A stretch of DNA of 41,455 nt from the NCBI GenBank assembly GCA_902772635.1, contig CACYBK010000083.1, positions 1 through 41,455 on the forward strand. Reading direction: 5' to 3'. Below the pieces are notes generated by a model, which saw only the letters and a list, made by a program, of their open reading frames with translations, searched no databases and was not told the origin of the DNA. This DNA comes from an uncultured Lachnospiraceae bacterium (GTDB lineage Bacteria > Bacillota > Clostridia > Lachnospirales > Lachnospiraceae). Each line of letters opens with the position of its first letter. Position 1 is the first letter of the stretch. Of this stretch, positions 7,413 to 15,711 are shown one piece after another. Made by a program: the position numbers and the translations under genes.

Positions 7413-8356
7413 AAGTAATATTTATGGGTACTCCCGACTTTGCGGGAAATGTCCTTGCAGCTCTTTTTGAAAAGCACGAGATAGTCCTTTGTGTGACTCA
7501 GCCTGACAAGGAGAGCGGGAGAGGAAAGGGTATCCATTTTTCCGCGGTCAAGCAATTTGCACTTGAACACGATATCCCGGTGTTTCAGCCAAAGAAGATC
7601 AGGGAAGAAGAAGCGATAGAGCGCCTTTCGGAGATAGAAGCTGATATCATTGTTGTTGCTGCATTCGGGCAGATCCTTCCCAAAGAGATCCTTTTCATGA
7701 AGCACTTTGGAGCAGTGAATGTCCACGCTTCACTCCTTCCGAAATACCGCGGTGCCTCACCCATCCAGTGGGCGATATTGAACGGCGACGAGTTTACGGG
7801 CATTACCACAATGCAGATGGGAGAAGGTCTTGACGACGGAGACATCCTTCTTCAGGAAAAGACAAGGATAGAAGCAAACGAGACCGGCGGCTCTCTTTTT
7901 GAAAAGCTTTCCGGGCTCGGCGGCCGTCTCATAAACGAAACCCTTGACGGCCTTTCAAAAGGCACCATCAAAAACAGACCTCAGGAGCATGACAAGGCAA
8001 CAAAGGTAGGCCTTATCACAAAGGACATGGGGCATATTGATTTTACGAAGAGTGCTTATGACATCGAAAGGATGATAAGGGCCTTCAATCCCTGGCCCTC
8101 CGCATACTCAAGGCTTTCAAATAAGGTCGTAAAGCTCTGGAGCGCAAAGGCCTGCGAAAATCTCCCGTCCGACCTTTTAAAGGAAGCTGAAAAGCTTTCA
8201 ACCGGTGAGATGATCAGATACCACGACACACTTTATATAAAGACAGGCTTTGGCTATCTCATGCCCGAGGTCATCCAGCTCGAAGGCAAAAAGAGGATGG
8301 CGGTCTCGGATTTTCTGAGAGGCCATGAGATCAAGACCGGTGATTTCCTTGCCTGA
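7409..8356 (+). CDS. fmt: Methionyl-tRNA formyltransferase
   Basis: This enzyme formylates initiator Met-tRNA using 10-formyl-tetrahydrofolate. The catalytic region contains NVHASLLPKYRGASPIQWAI (about 101-120), which holds the Asn-x-His pair, and GLDDGD (about 138-143), which holds the catalytic Asp. The C-terminal tRNA-binding domain includes RAFNPWPSAYS. Length (315 aa) is normal. It starts at the ATGA overlap with def and is followed by rsmB, the common def-fmt-rsmB order. Confidence 0.96.
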   Translation: MKVIFMGTPDFAGNVLAALFEKHEIVLCVTQPDKESGRGKGIHFSAVKQFALEHDIPVFQPKKIREEEAIERLSEIEADIIVVAAFGQILPKEILFMKHFGAVNVHASLLPKYRGASPIQWAILNGDEFTGITTMQMGEGLDDGDILLQEKTRIEANETGGSLFEKLSGLGGRLINETLDGLSKGTIKNRPQEHDKATKVGLITKDMGHIDFTKSAYDIERMIRAFNPWPSAYSRLSNKVVKLWSAKACENLPSDLLKEAEKLSTGEMIRYHDTLYIKTGFGYLMPEVIQLEGKKRMAVSDFLRGHEIKTGDFLA

Positions 8357-8366
8357 CAAAAACGAT

Positions 8367-9668
8367 ATGTCCGACCAAAACCGGATTTTTGGCGAAACAA
8401 AAATGCCTGAAAAATACAATGACAGATTCATGATCTATGATGCCCTTTTTTCCTACTTCAGGGGAGAAAGGGGGCCTTCATCTTCACTCATCAATCTTTC
8501 TCTTTCGCGTCTTCTTTCAACAAGATATGTGATAGGCCGCCTTTCAAGCGTTCCCGTAAAGAAGATCAAAAAGCCTGTTCTTGCCGCCCTCACAGGCGCG
8601 ATCTCTGAAATCCTTTTCTCAGAGGATCCGGACACATACGCACTCTGCGACAGCGCGACAGCCTATGTGAAAAAGCGGGGCCTTTCCGGGCTCAGCGGCT
8701 TTGTCAATGCCATAGTAAGAAGAGCGGCGAGGGAAAAAGATGATCTTCTGAAAGAGATCGAAACAAAAAGTGACAGTGAGATACGCTTCTCACTTCCGCA
8801 GCTCATAGCCGGCTCACTTTCAAATGACTACGGCTCAAAAAAAGCCGGACTCATCGCCGAAGCCTTCTTTAAAAGGCGTTTTACCCATCTCTTCATCCCG
8901 GGCTTGTTGGAACCGGCCGAAAAAACCATTGAGAGTCTTTCAAAAAAAGGTTTCGTCCTGAAAAAAGACGACTCCAAACTTGAGGGCTATTATCTTGAAA
9001 GATCAACAGAAGGAAACTCCCTGGTCGCCTCAGACGAATTTCAAAGGGGGCTCATCTATCTCATGGACCGCTCCTCAATGGCCCCGGCTGAGGCCTTCCT
9101 TTCGATAAAAGAGAGTCTCCTTGAAAAACCCGACATTCTTGATCTTTGCGCTGCTCCCGGCGGGAAAAGCCTGACAATTGCGGCTATCACGCATGATAGC
9201 GGAAACTTCCTCTCCTGCGACATTTCAGAAGAAAAAGTGTCTTTGATCCGCGAAAACACTGAACGCCTGAAGATCAGGTCCATCAAACCCCGCGTAAATG
9301 ACGCTTCTGTCTTTAACCCCGAATTCAAAGACCGCTTTGATGCAGTCATTTGCGATGTACCCTGCTCGGGATTCGGCGTCTTAGGGCGAAAGCCGGCCAT
9401 CCGATACCGCCACGACGAAGACTCACTTCAAAGCCTTCTTTCCCTCCAGAAAAAGATAGTCGAAAATGCCGCGTCATATGTTAAATACGGAGGCTTCATC
9501 ATCTACTCGACCTGTACTCTCAGGAAGGCGGAAAACGAAGACATGGTGGAATATCTTTTGAAAACAGCTCCCGATATCCATGAGATCTCAAACAAAACCT
9601 TCTTCCCCGATGAAGGCGATTTTGACGGCTTTTTTGTTTCGCTCCTTAAAAAAGGTGAAAAGCTATGA
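8367..9668 (+). CDS. rsmB: 16S rRNA (cytosine-967-C5)-methyltransferase
   Basis: An N-terminal NusB-like RNA-binding domain (about 10-130) precedes a SAM-dependent m5C methyltransferase domain. Visible motifs, numbered from 8367, are DLCAAPGGK for SAM binding (about 259-267), CDVPCSG with the proline-cysteine motif (about 329-335) and STCTL with the second catalytic cysteine (about 381-385). The start is uncertain. The frame is open back to 8325, inside fmt. ATG at 8367 is 10 bases after the fmt stop and another ATG lies at 8403, but none has a good ribosome binding site. It ends at an ATGA overlap with rlmN. Confidence 0.92.
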   Translation: MSDQNRIFGETKMPEKYNDRFMIYDALFSYFRGERGPSSSLINLSLSRLLSTRYVIGRLSSVPVKKIKKPVLAALTGAISEILFSEDPDTYALCDSATAYVKKRGLSGLSGFVNAIVRRAAREKDDLLKEIETKSDSEIRFSLPQLIAGSLSNDYGSKKAGLIAEAFFKRRFTHLFIPGLLEPAEKTIESLSKKGFVLKKDDSKLEGYYLERSTEGNSLVASDEFQRGLIYLMDRSSMAPAEAFLSIKESLLEKPDILDLCAAPGGKSLTIAAITHDSGNFLSCDISEEKVSLIRENTERLKIRSIKPRVNDASVFNPEFKDRFDAVICDVPCSGFGVLGRKPAIRYRHDEDSLQSLLSLQKKIVENAASYVKYGGFIIYSTCTLRKAENEDMVEYLLKTAPDIHEISNKTFFPDEGDFDGFFVSLLKKGEKL

Positions 9669-10711
9669 CGGATATATTGTCAATGACATACGAAAAACTT
9701 CTCGATCTCGTAACAACAGACCTTTCTGAAAAGCGCTTCCGGGCGGACCAGATATTCACCTGGCTCCATCAGAGAAGAGTGAAAAGCTTTGATGAGATGA
9801 CAGATCTGTCAAAGCCCCTCAGGGATCGCCTTTCAAAAGAGGCCTTCATCACATACCCGAAGATCATCAAAAAGCTTTCTTCAAAGCTTGACGGAACGAT
9901 CAAATATCTTTTTGAAATGGCGGACGGCGAAAGGATAGAGTCTGTCCTGATGCGCTACAAAACAGGCCTTTCAGTCTGTCTTTCAAGTGAGGCAGGCTGT
10001 CCCATGGGATGCCGTTTCTGCGCCTCCGCGCAAAACGGAAAGTCCCGTGATCTCACGCCCGGCGAGATACTTTCGCAGCTTTATTCGATAGAAGATGATA
10101 TCGGTGAGCGCGTGAGCCACGCAGTCCTTATGGGAACGGGAGAGCCCCTTGACAATTACGAAAACGTGATCTCCTTCCTTCACATTGTCTCCGACAAAAG
10201 AGGGCAGGATATGTCCCTTCGAAATGTCACGCTCTCAACCTGCGGTATCGCACCAAATATCAAAAGGCTCGCGGGAGAAGGCCTTCCTATCACACTTGCT
10301 CTTTCACTTCATTCCCCGATCCAGTCCGAAAGAGAAAAGATAATGCCGATCGCAAAGGTCTATCCCCTAACGGATGTTATGGAAGCCTGCCGTTATTATT
10401 TTGAAAAAACAAAGAGAAGGGTAACTCTTGAGTATTCTCTCATGAAGGGCGTAAACGACAGGGACGTCGATGTCGAAGCGCTCAAAAAGATCACAAAGGA
10501 CTTCCCCTGCCACGTGAACCTGATTCCCGTAAACCCCGTGAGAGAGGCTTCATTCAAGGCTCCCGGGCATTCAGAAGTCCTTGATTTCAGAAAAAAAGTT
10601 GAAAAGTGCGGGATAAATGTTACTATTAGAAGGGAACTTGGACGGGACATTGAAGGAAGCTGCGGGCAGCTTCGAAATGCTCCTGCCAAAAATAATGAAA
10701 GGAAAAGCTGA
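9665..10711 (+). CDS. rlmN: Dual-specificity 23S rRNA/tRNA adenine-C2 methyltransferase (radical SAM)
   Basis: RlmN makes 2-methyladenosine at 23S rRNA A2503 and at position 37 of some tRNAs. The iron-sulfur cysteines are in CPMGCRFC (Cys112, Cys116, Cys119). The second catalytic cysteine, which forms the transient methyl-protein link, is in GSCGQLR (about Cys333). Supporting segments include LMGTGEPLDNYENV and TLALSLHSP. Length (348 aa) is normal. Start and stop both overlap the neighbouring genes (ATGA with rsmB, TGATG with the phosphatase), so this is one translationally coupled set. Confidence 0.96.
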   Translation: MTDILSMTYEKLLDLVTTDLSEKRFRADQIFTWLHQRRVKSFDEMTDLSKPLRDRLSKEAFITYPKIIKKLSSKLDGTIKYLFEMADGERIESVLMRYKTGLSVCLSSEAGCPMGCRFCASAQNGKSRDLTPGEILSQLYSIEDDIGERVSHAVLMGTGEPLDNYENVISFLHIVSDKRGQDMSLRNVTLSTCGIAPNIKRLAGEGLPITLALSLHSPIQSEREKIMPIAKVYPLTDVMEACRYYFEKTKRRVTLEYSLMKGVNDRDVDVEALKKITKDFPCHVNLIPVNPVREASFKAPGHSEVLDFRKKVEKCGINVTIRRELGRDIEGSCGQLRNAPAKNNERKS

Positions 10712-11463
10712 TGATCTTTTACGGGCTTACCGACAAAGGGAGAATGAGACCGCAGAATGAGGATTTTCTTTTTGCGTCCGATCTTCCCGTCGGTGGACTT
10801 CCAAATCTCTTTGCGGTAGCAGACGGGATGGGAGGCCACAACGCCGGAGAATATGCCTCGGAATGCGCTATAGAAGCGCTTCTTGAGTGCCTTCGCCGCG
10901 AAAACGAAAAAGACCCTGTCAGAGCCCTTTCCTCTGCGGTCTCCTTTGCAAACGAAAAGGTTTATGATATCGGAGCAAGGGATCCTTCAAAGGCCGGGAT
11001 GGGCACTACCATAGTCTGCGCCGTTTTTGGAGGAGACACACTCACTGTCATGAACGTCGGCGACAGCCGGCTTTATGCGGCAGGGGACAATTTCATACGC
11101 CTTGTTACCCGCGACCATTCCGTAGTTGAGGAGCTGGTCCGGATAGGTGCGCTTTCAGAGGAGGCAGCGGAATTTCACAAGGACAGGCACAAGATAACGA
11201 GGGCCGTCGGCGCCGAAAGAAGGGTGATTCCTGACTTCTTCACCGTGGATATGAAGAAAGAGGGCGTCTCACAGCTCCTTCTTTGCACGGACGGTCTTTC
11301 AAACGAGCTTACGGGTGAGGAGCTCTTTTCCATTTTGAAGGCTCCTCTTCCCATAAAGGAAAGGGCAAAGCGCCTGGTCAATGCCGCAAACGAGAACCAC
11401 GGCGCCGACAATATCACAGCTCTCATAGTAGAGCCATATAGTGAGGTGGATTACAATGGATAA
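10711..11463 (+). CDS. PP2C-family serine/threonine phosphatase (Stp/PrpC type)
   Basis: This cytosolic Mg/Mn-dependent phosphatase is expected to reverse phosphorylation by the PASTA kinase encoded next. The metal-site motifs of the bacterial PP2C family are present: RPQNEDF near the N-terminus, DGMGGHNAGE, GDSR, LLCTDGLS and GADNITALI near the C-terminus. Length (250 aa) matches PrpC/Stp. It starts one base inside the rlmN stop (TGATG) and overlaps the kinase by 8 bases when the kinase starts at 11456, a gene pair conserved in many Gram-positive bacteria. Confidence 0.95.
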   Translation: MIFYGLTDKGRMRPQNEDFLFASDLPVGGLPNLFAVADGMGGHNAGEYASECAIEALLECLRRENEKDPVRALSSAVSFANEKVYDIGARDPSKAGMGTTIVCAVFGGDTLTVMNVGDSRLYAAGDNFIRLVTRDHSVVEELVRIGALSEEAAEFHKDRHKITRAVGAERRVIPDFFTVDMKKEGVSQLLLCTDGLSNELTGEELFSILKAPLPIKERAKRLVNAANENHGADNITALIVEPYSEVDYNG

Positions 11464-13864
11464 TTCTATAAGCATTCCAAACGGAACTCTCCTGCAGAAC
11501 CGTTATGAGATCCTTGACAAGGTTGGAACAGGCGGGATGAGCGATGTTTATCTTGCTCATGATACCGCTCTGAACCGCCAGGTTGCAGTCAAGGTTTTAA
11601 AGACCGAGTTTGCCGAGGACAAGACTTTTGTCACGAAATTCCGGGCAGAGGCCCAGAGCGCTGCAAACCTTGAGCATCCGAATATCGTGAGTATCTATGA
11701 TGTCGGATCTGAGGGCGCCCTCTACTACATCGTGATGGAATATGTGGAGGGCATTACTTTAAAGACCTATATTTCAAAGAAGGGCCGCCTCACCTACAAC
11801 GAAGCGCTCTCCATCGCGATACAGGTCGGCCGCGGCATCGAATCCGCCCACAACAAGGGCATAGTCCACCGCGACATCAAGCCGCAGAACATCATTATCT
11901 CAAAAGAGGGTAATGTCAAGGTCATGGACTTTGGTATCGCCCGCGCCGCATCCTCAAATACCATAAGCGCCGAGCTCATGGGCTCCGTGCATTATGCCTC
12001 TCCCGAGCAGGCGAGGTCGGGCTATGTCACATTCACAAGCGACATCTATTCCCTCGGTATCGTGATGTACGAGATGGTGACCGGGCGCGTTCCTTATGAC
12101 GGTGACACTGCGGTCTCGATCGCGATCCAGCATATCCAAAGCGAGATGGTGCCGCCATCGGCTTATGCTCCCGATCTTCCGACCGCGGTAGAGAGGATCA
12201 TCCAAAAGGCCACGATGAAGAGTCAGGACAGGCGTTATCAGACCATGTCCGATATGCTCGTCGACTTAAAGAAGGCGCTCATCAGTCCCGATGACGACTT
12301 TGTTATTATCCCTGAGGCCGAAAATCCGGGCCTTTCCGACACGAAGATCATTACCGAAGAGGAGCTTCGTGAGATCCAGGAAAAGACAAACGAGTCTTCG
12401 ATCGAGAACAATATGTCCCCGAGAACCCAAAACGGCTCTCAGAAATCGAAGAAGAACAAAAACAGGAACAAAGGTGAAAACCAAAATAAGCCTGATGATG
12501 ACGACGATATGAAGATAGCGGCCGCAGCCACAGCAGGCGCTGGAGCGGCAGCCGCATCGGGAGCATCAAAAGAAAGCGTAAAGGTCAAGGCCGCGTCCGC
12601 TCTTGATGAAGGAAAGAGCGCCGTTCAAAAAGCCGCATCGGGAGTGAACGCATCAAAGGGTGATCCTCTCGCACCAAAGAAAAAGCCTTCATCCTCAAGG
12701 AGTGATGACGATCTTGATGATGACGAAGATGCTGAAAATCCGAAGCTTGACAGGATAATGACCTTCCTTGGCATTGCGGCTGCGGTTGTGATCGCTGCGA
12801 TAGTCCTGGTCCTTCTGGTTCAGGTCTTTGGCCCGAGAGGAAGCCAGAAAGCAAACCAGAACAGCTCTGCAGCTTCAAGTACCCAGGCGTCCTCTGCAAC
12901 ATCAAATTCAGCTTCTTCAGCCAAGACTTCATCAGCTGATGCGTCCGAGGATGTGAAGGTTCCTTCACTTCTCGGAAAGACCGTCAATGAAGTCAAGAAG
13001 GTTCTTTCAGACCTTCATCTCGGCTTCAAGGACGGCGGCGAAACCTCGTCTGAAAAATATGAAAAGGGTCAGGCCTGCGCCCAGACCCCGAACGACGGAG
13101 TTCTCGTAAAGAAAAATTCCCAGGTTACTGTAGTCTTTTCATCAGGCATCGGCGATATCGAGGTCCCGTCCGTAAAGGGATTTGATGAAGCAAATGCGAT
13201 AAAGACTCTCGAGGATGCAGGATTCAAATATTCCCGTACATACAGCTACTCCTCCACGGTTCCTCAGGGCAAGGTCATTTCACAGCGCCCGTCCACAAAG
13301 GCAAAGAAGGGTGATGTCATTACACTTGAGATAAGCCAGGGTGTTGAGACGATCAGGGTACCGTCCCTGAAGGGAATGACCATAGATGAAGCGAGACACG
13401 CTCTTGAGGAAAAGGGGCTTGCTCTCGGTGAGGAAACAAGCGAGTTCTCGGATTCAGTCGAGGCAGGAAAGATAATATCCCATACTCCTGCGGCGAATGT
13501 ATACGCAAATGCCGGCGAGGCCGTAAATATCGTAGTCAGCAAAGGCCAGGAGGAGATCCTCTATACCTTCTCAAGAAGCATAGATTCGATCGATGATGTG
13601 ACGACGGAATATACCCTTGTCGATGCAAACGGCACCGAGCTTGGAACATGGAAGGTAGGGGCAGGAGAGTCGCAGACCATCTCGGTTTCCGGCATCAAGA
13701 CCGAGAACGGGACACTTCGTTGGAAGACGATCCCGCCTACAACTCCTTCGACTCCGCCCTCATCTTCAGGCAGCGGCTCCTCATCCGGCGAAGAACCTGA
13801 GCCTCCCACCCCCGTAGCACCGAAGACCGGTGCCGAGGGAGTGACCTTCACGAGACAGTCCTGA
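11456..13864 (+). CDS. Membrane serine/threonine kinase with three PASTA domains (PrkC/Stk type)
   Basis: The cytoplasmic kinase domain spans about 1-270, with the glycine loop GTGGMSDVYLA, VAVKVL (Lys), HRDIKPQN (catalytic loop, about 138-145) and DFG (about 158-160). A charged, alanine-rich linker leads to one membrane segment (about 435-457). Outside are three PASTA repeats (about 498-565, 566-631 and 631-700) that in homologues sense muropeptides or lipid II. A tail of about 100 residues follows: a possible small beta domain, then a Pro/Ser/Gly-rich stretch. ATG at 11456 is preferred over the upstream GTG at 11441 because AGGTGG lies 6 bases before it. It likely controls wall synthesis and growth together with the preceding phosphatase. 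Confidence 0.95.
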   Translation: MDNSISIPNGTLLQNRYEILDKVGTGGMSDVYLAHDTALNRQVAVKVLKTEFAEDKTFVTKFRAEAQSAANLEHPNIVSIYDVGSEGALYYIVMEYVEGITLKTYISKKGRLTYNEALSIAIQVGRGIESAHNKGIVHRDIKPQNIIISKEGNVKVMDFGIARAASSNTISAELMGSVHYASPEQARSGYVTFTSDIYSLGIVMYEMVTGRVPYDGDTAVSIAIQHIQSEMVPPSAYAPDLPTAVERIIQKATMKSQDRRYQTMSDMLVDLKKALISPDDDFVIIPEAENPGLSDTKIITEEELREIQEKTNESSIENNMSPRTQNGSQKSKKNKNRNKGENQNKPDDDDDMKIAAAATAGAGAAAASGASKESVKVKAASALDEGKSAVQKAASGVNASKGDPLAPKKKPSSSRSDDDLDDDEDAENPKLDRIMTFLGIAAAVVIAAIVLVLLVQVFGPRGSQKANQNSSAASSTQASSATSNSASSAKTSSADASEDVKVPSLLGKTVNEVKKVLSDLHLGFKDGGETSSEKYEKGQACAQTPNDGVLVKKNSQVTVVFSSGIGDIEVPSVKGFDEANAIKTLEDAGFKYSRTYSYSSTVPQGKVISQRPSTKAKKGDVITLEISQGVETIRVPSLKGMTIDEARHALEEKGLALGEETSEFSDSVEAGKIISHTPAANVYANAGEAVNIVVSKGQEEILYTFSRSIDSIDDVTTEYTLVDANGTELGTWKVGAGESQTISVSGIKTENGTLRWKTIPPTTPSTPPSSSGSGSSSGEEPEPPTPVAPKTGAEGVTFTRQS

Positions 13865-13871
13865 AAACCCG

Positions 13872-14777
13872 ATGCTTGGGAGGATAATAAAAGAATCAGC
13901 AGGTTTTTATTATGTGATACCGGGCGCATCCTCGCCCGACAAAGAGATATATCTTTGCCGGGCGAGAGGCATATTCAGAAAAAAGAGTGAGCGCCCATCG
14001 GTCGGGGATATTGTGGATTTCTCCCTTACCGGCACAAAGGACGTGGAGGGCTCGGTCGACTCGATAAGAGAAAGAAAAAACCTCCTCTTTCGACCGCCCG
14101 TCGCAAATGTGGACCGCGTCCTTATTGTGTTTTCGGGCTCTGATCCTGCACCGAACCTCCTTCTTCTTGACAGGCTTCTCGTCTCGATGAAAAGGAAGGG
14201 GATCCTTGCCGCGATCTGCATCAACAAGTCCGATATCACTGAGGACCCGGTCCTTCTTGAACTCAAAGAGACATACGAGGGCGCATCTTACCCTGTCTTT
14301 ATTACCTCAGCAAAGGAAAATGAGGGGCGGGAAGCACTCCTTTCCTTCATGAAAGGCGCTTTGACAGCGCTTGTCGGCCCCTCGGGAGTCGGAAAGTCCT
14401 CTATCATGAATATGCTTACCCAAACCGATCTTGCAAAGACAGGCGAGGTCGCAAAAAAGACCGGTCAGGGAAAGCAGACCACGAGGACATCTGAGATCTA
14501 TGTGATAGAGGACGTTGAGAATACCTATGTCATGGATACTCCCGGTTTTTCCGCTTTTGACATAAGTGACCTTGATGAAAAGGAGCTCTTTCATTATTTT
14601 CCTGAGATCGAAAGGGAAAGCGGCGGCTGTTTCTTTAGAGGGTGTGTCCATATGGAGGAGCCTGAAGATAAATGCGCTGTGAAAGCTGCTCTTTCAAAGG
14701 GACTTATCAAAGAGAGCCGTTATAATAACTACAGGACCATATTTTCAGACTTAAGGTCGAAAAGGAGCTATAGATGA
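13872..14777 (+). CDS. rsgA: Ribosome small-subunit biogenesis GTPase
   Basis: This circularly permuted GTPase acts in late 30S maturation. The G motifs appear in permuted order: NKSD (about 118-121), then the P-loop GPSGVGKSS (about 169-177), then DTPG (about 222-225). An OB fold lies in front. A zinc-binding C-terminal domain contains CFFRGCVH and a following Cys (about 250-270). Length (301 aa) is normal. It starts 8 bases after the kinase and overlaps rpe by ATGA, the standard stp-prkC-rsgA-rpe order of Firmicutes. Confidence 0.96.
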   Translation: MLGRIIKESAGFYYVIPGASSPDKEIYLCRARGIFRKKSERPSVGDIVDFSLTGTKDVEGSVDSIRERKNLLFRPPVANVDRVLIVFSGSDPAPNLLLLDRLLVSMKRKGILAAICINKSDITEDPVLLELKETYEGASYPVFITSAKENEGREALLSFMKGALTALVGPSGVGKSSIMNMLTQTDLAKTGEVAKKTGQGKQTTRTSEIYVIEDVENTYVMDTPGFSAFDISDLDEKELFHYFPEIERESGGCFFRGCVHMEEPEDKCAVKAALSKGLIKESRYNNYRTIFSDLRSKRSYR

Positions 14778-15433
14778 ATTGTCTTTCACCTTCCATACTT
14801 TCTGCGGATTTTACCCGTCTCGGTGATCAAATTAGGGAAATGGACGAGGCCGGAGCCCAGTATGTCCATATTGATGTCATGGACGGGCTTTTCGTGCCCC
14901 AGATCAGCATAGGACTTCCGGTCCTTAAGTCCATAAGGCTGATAACCGAGAAGGTTCTTGATGTTCATTTGATGATCGAGGACCCGGACAGATATATAGA
15001 GGATTTCGTGAAGGCGGGAGCTGATATAGTGACTGTCCACGCCGAGGCCGCAAGGCATCTCGACCGGACGATAGCAAAGATCAAGGAGGCGGGCGCAATG
15101 GCAGGCGTTGCACTTAACCCCGCGACCCCGCTCTCGGTTCTTGATTATGTCCTTCCGGAGTGCGATATGGTCCTCATAATGTCCGTAAATCCGGGCTTCG
15201 GAGGACAGAAATTCATTCCTTATACGATAGAGAAGCTTTTGAGCCTTAAAAAGATAATAAAATCCCACTCACTCTCAACAGATGTGGAAGTTGACGGAGG
15301 TGTCAACTTAGAGAATGCCTCCCGCATCCTTGATGCGGGAGCCAATATCCTCGTTGCGGGAAGCGCTGTATTTTCAAACGAGACGGGATCGATCACAGAC
15401 AATGTGAGAGCCTTCTTAAAGCTGCTCGAATGA
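14774..15433 (+). CDS. rpe: Ribulose-phosphate 3-epimerase
   Basis: This enzyme interconverts ribulose 5-phosphate and xylulose 5-phosphate in the pentose phosphate pathway. Family motifs in order are SPSILSADF, HIDVMDGLFVP (metal-binding His and Asp), VHLMI, MSVNPGFGGQKFI and DGGVN (catalytic Asp). Length (219 aa) is normal for this TIM-barrel enzyme. AAAGGAG lies before the ATG, inside the end of rsgA. Its last 18 bases are overlapped on the opposite strand by the small gene at 15416-15706. Of its 25 leucine codons, 12 are CTT and 7 CTC. Confidence 0.96.
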   Translation: MNCLSPSILSADFTRLGDQIREMDEAGAQYVHIDVMDGLFVPQISIGLPVLKSIRLITEKVLDVHLMIEDPDRYIEDFVKAGADIVTVHAEAARHLDRTIAKIKEAGAMAGVALNPATPLSVLDYVLPECDMVLIMSVNPGFGGQKFIPYTIEKLLSLKKIIKSHSLSTDVEVDGGVNLENASRILDAGANILVAGSAVFSNETGSITDNVRAFLKLLE

Positions 15434-15706
15434 CTCTTCGTTGAACCTCTCTGCTTCAGTGTTCAAAAAATCCGTCATATCAAGAAAACCCTGTTCACTG
15501 TAGGCTTCCGTATGAGTTTCTTTTTTTTCATCGGGAGTATTTTCGGACGAGAAAGGTCCGGGAAAGTATGTTGCAAGAAGAAGAGGGGCTTCCCCCTCTT
15601 TTTGACTTTTCTCAAGTATGTAATTCATCTGCCCTATGCTCCCTGTAAAGCGGGACTTTTCATAGAAGCCCATGGAGAGCAGGTCTTTTCGAAGAAGCTT
15701 TTTCAT
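15416..15706 (-). CDS. Small conserved-looking protein of unknown function, 96 aa
   Basis: This is a soluble, acidic protein with no signal peptide or membrane segment. Recognisable stretches are LLSMGFYEKSRFTGSIGQMNYILEK near the start, given here only as a landmark around residues 9-33, then ATYFPGPF, TPDEKKET and a C-terminal helix GFLDMTDFLN. I recall similar short proteins with a PGP(Y/F)..TPDE..T core in Lachnospiraceae, sometimes loosely labelled as acetyltransferase-related; there is not enough here for a GNAT fold. It starts 5 bases after the stop of the CAP-domain gene and is probably in its operon. It overlaps the end of rpe by 18 bases on the opposite strand. Confidence 0.68.
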   Translation of the reverse strand: MKKLLRKDLLSMGFYEKSRFTGSIGQMNYILEKSQKEGEAPLLLATYFPGPFSSENTPDEKKETHTEAYSEQGFLDMTDFLNTEAERFNEESFEQL

Positions 15707-15711
15707 TATAC

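Noticed and set aside
11441-11455. GTG start five codons upstream for the PASTA kinase
   Set aside because: These bases contain the AGGTGG ribosome binding site for the ATG at 11456.
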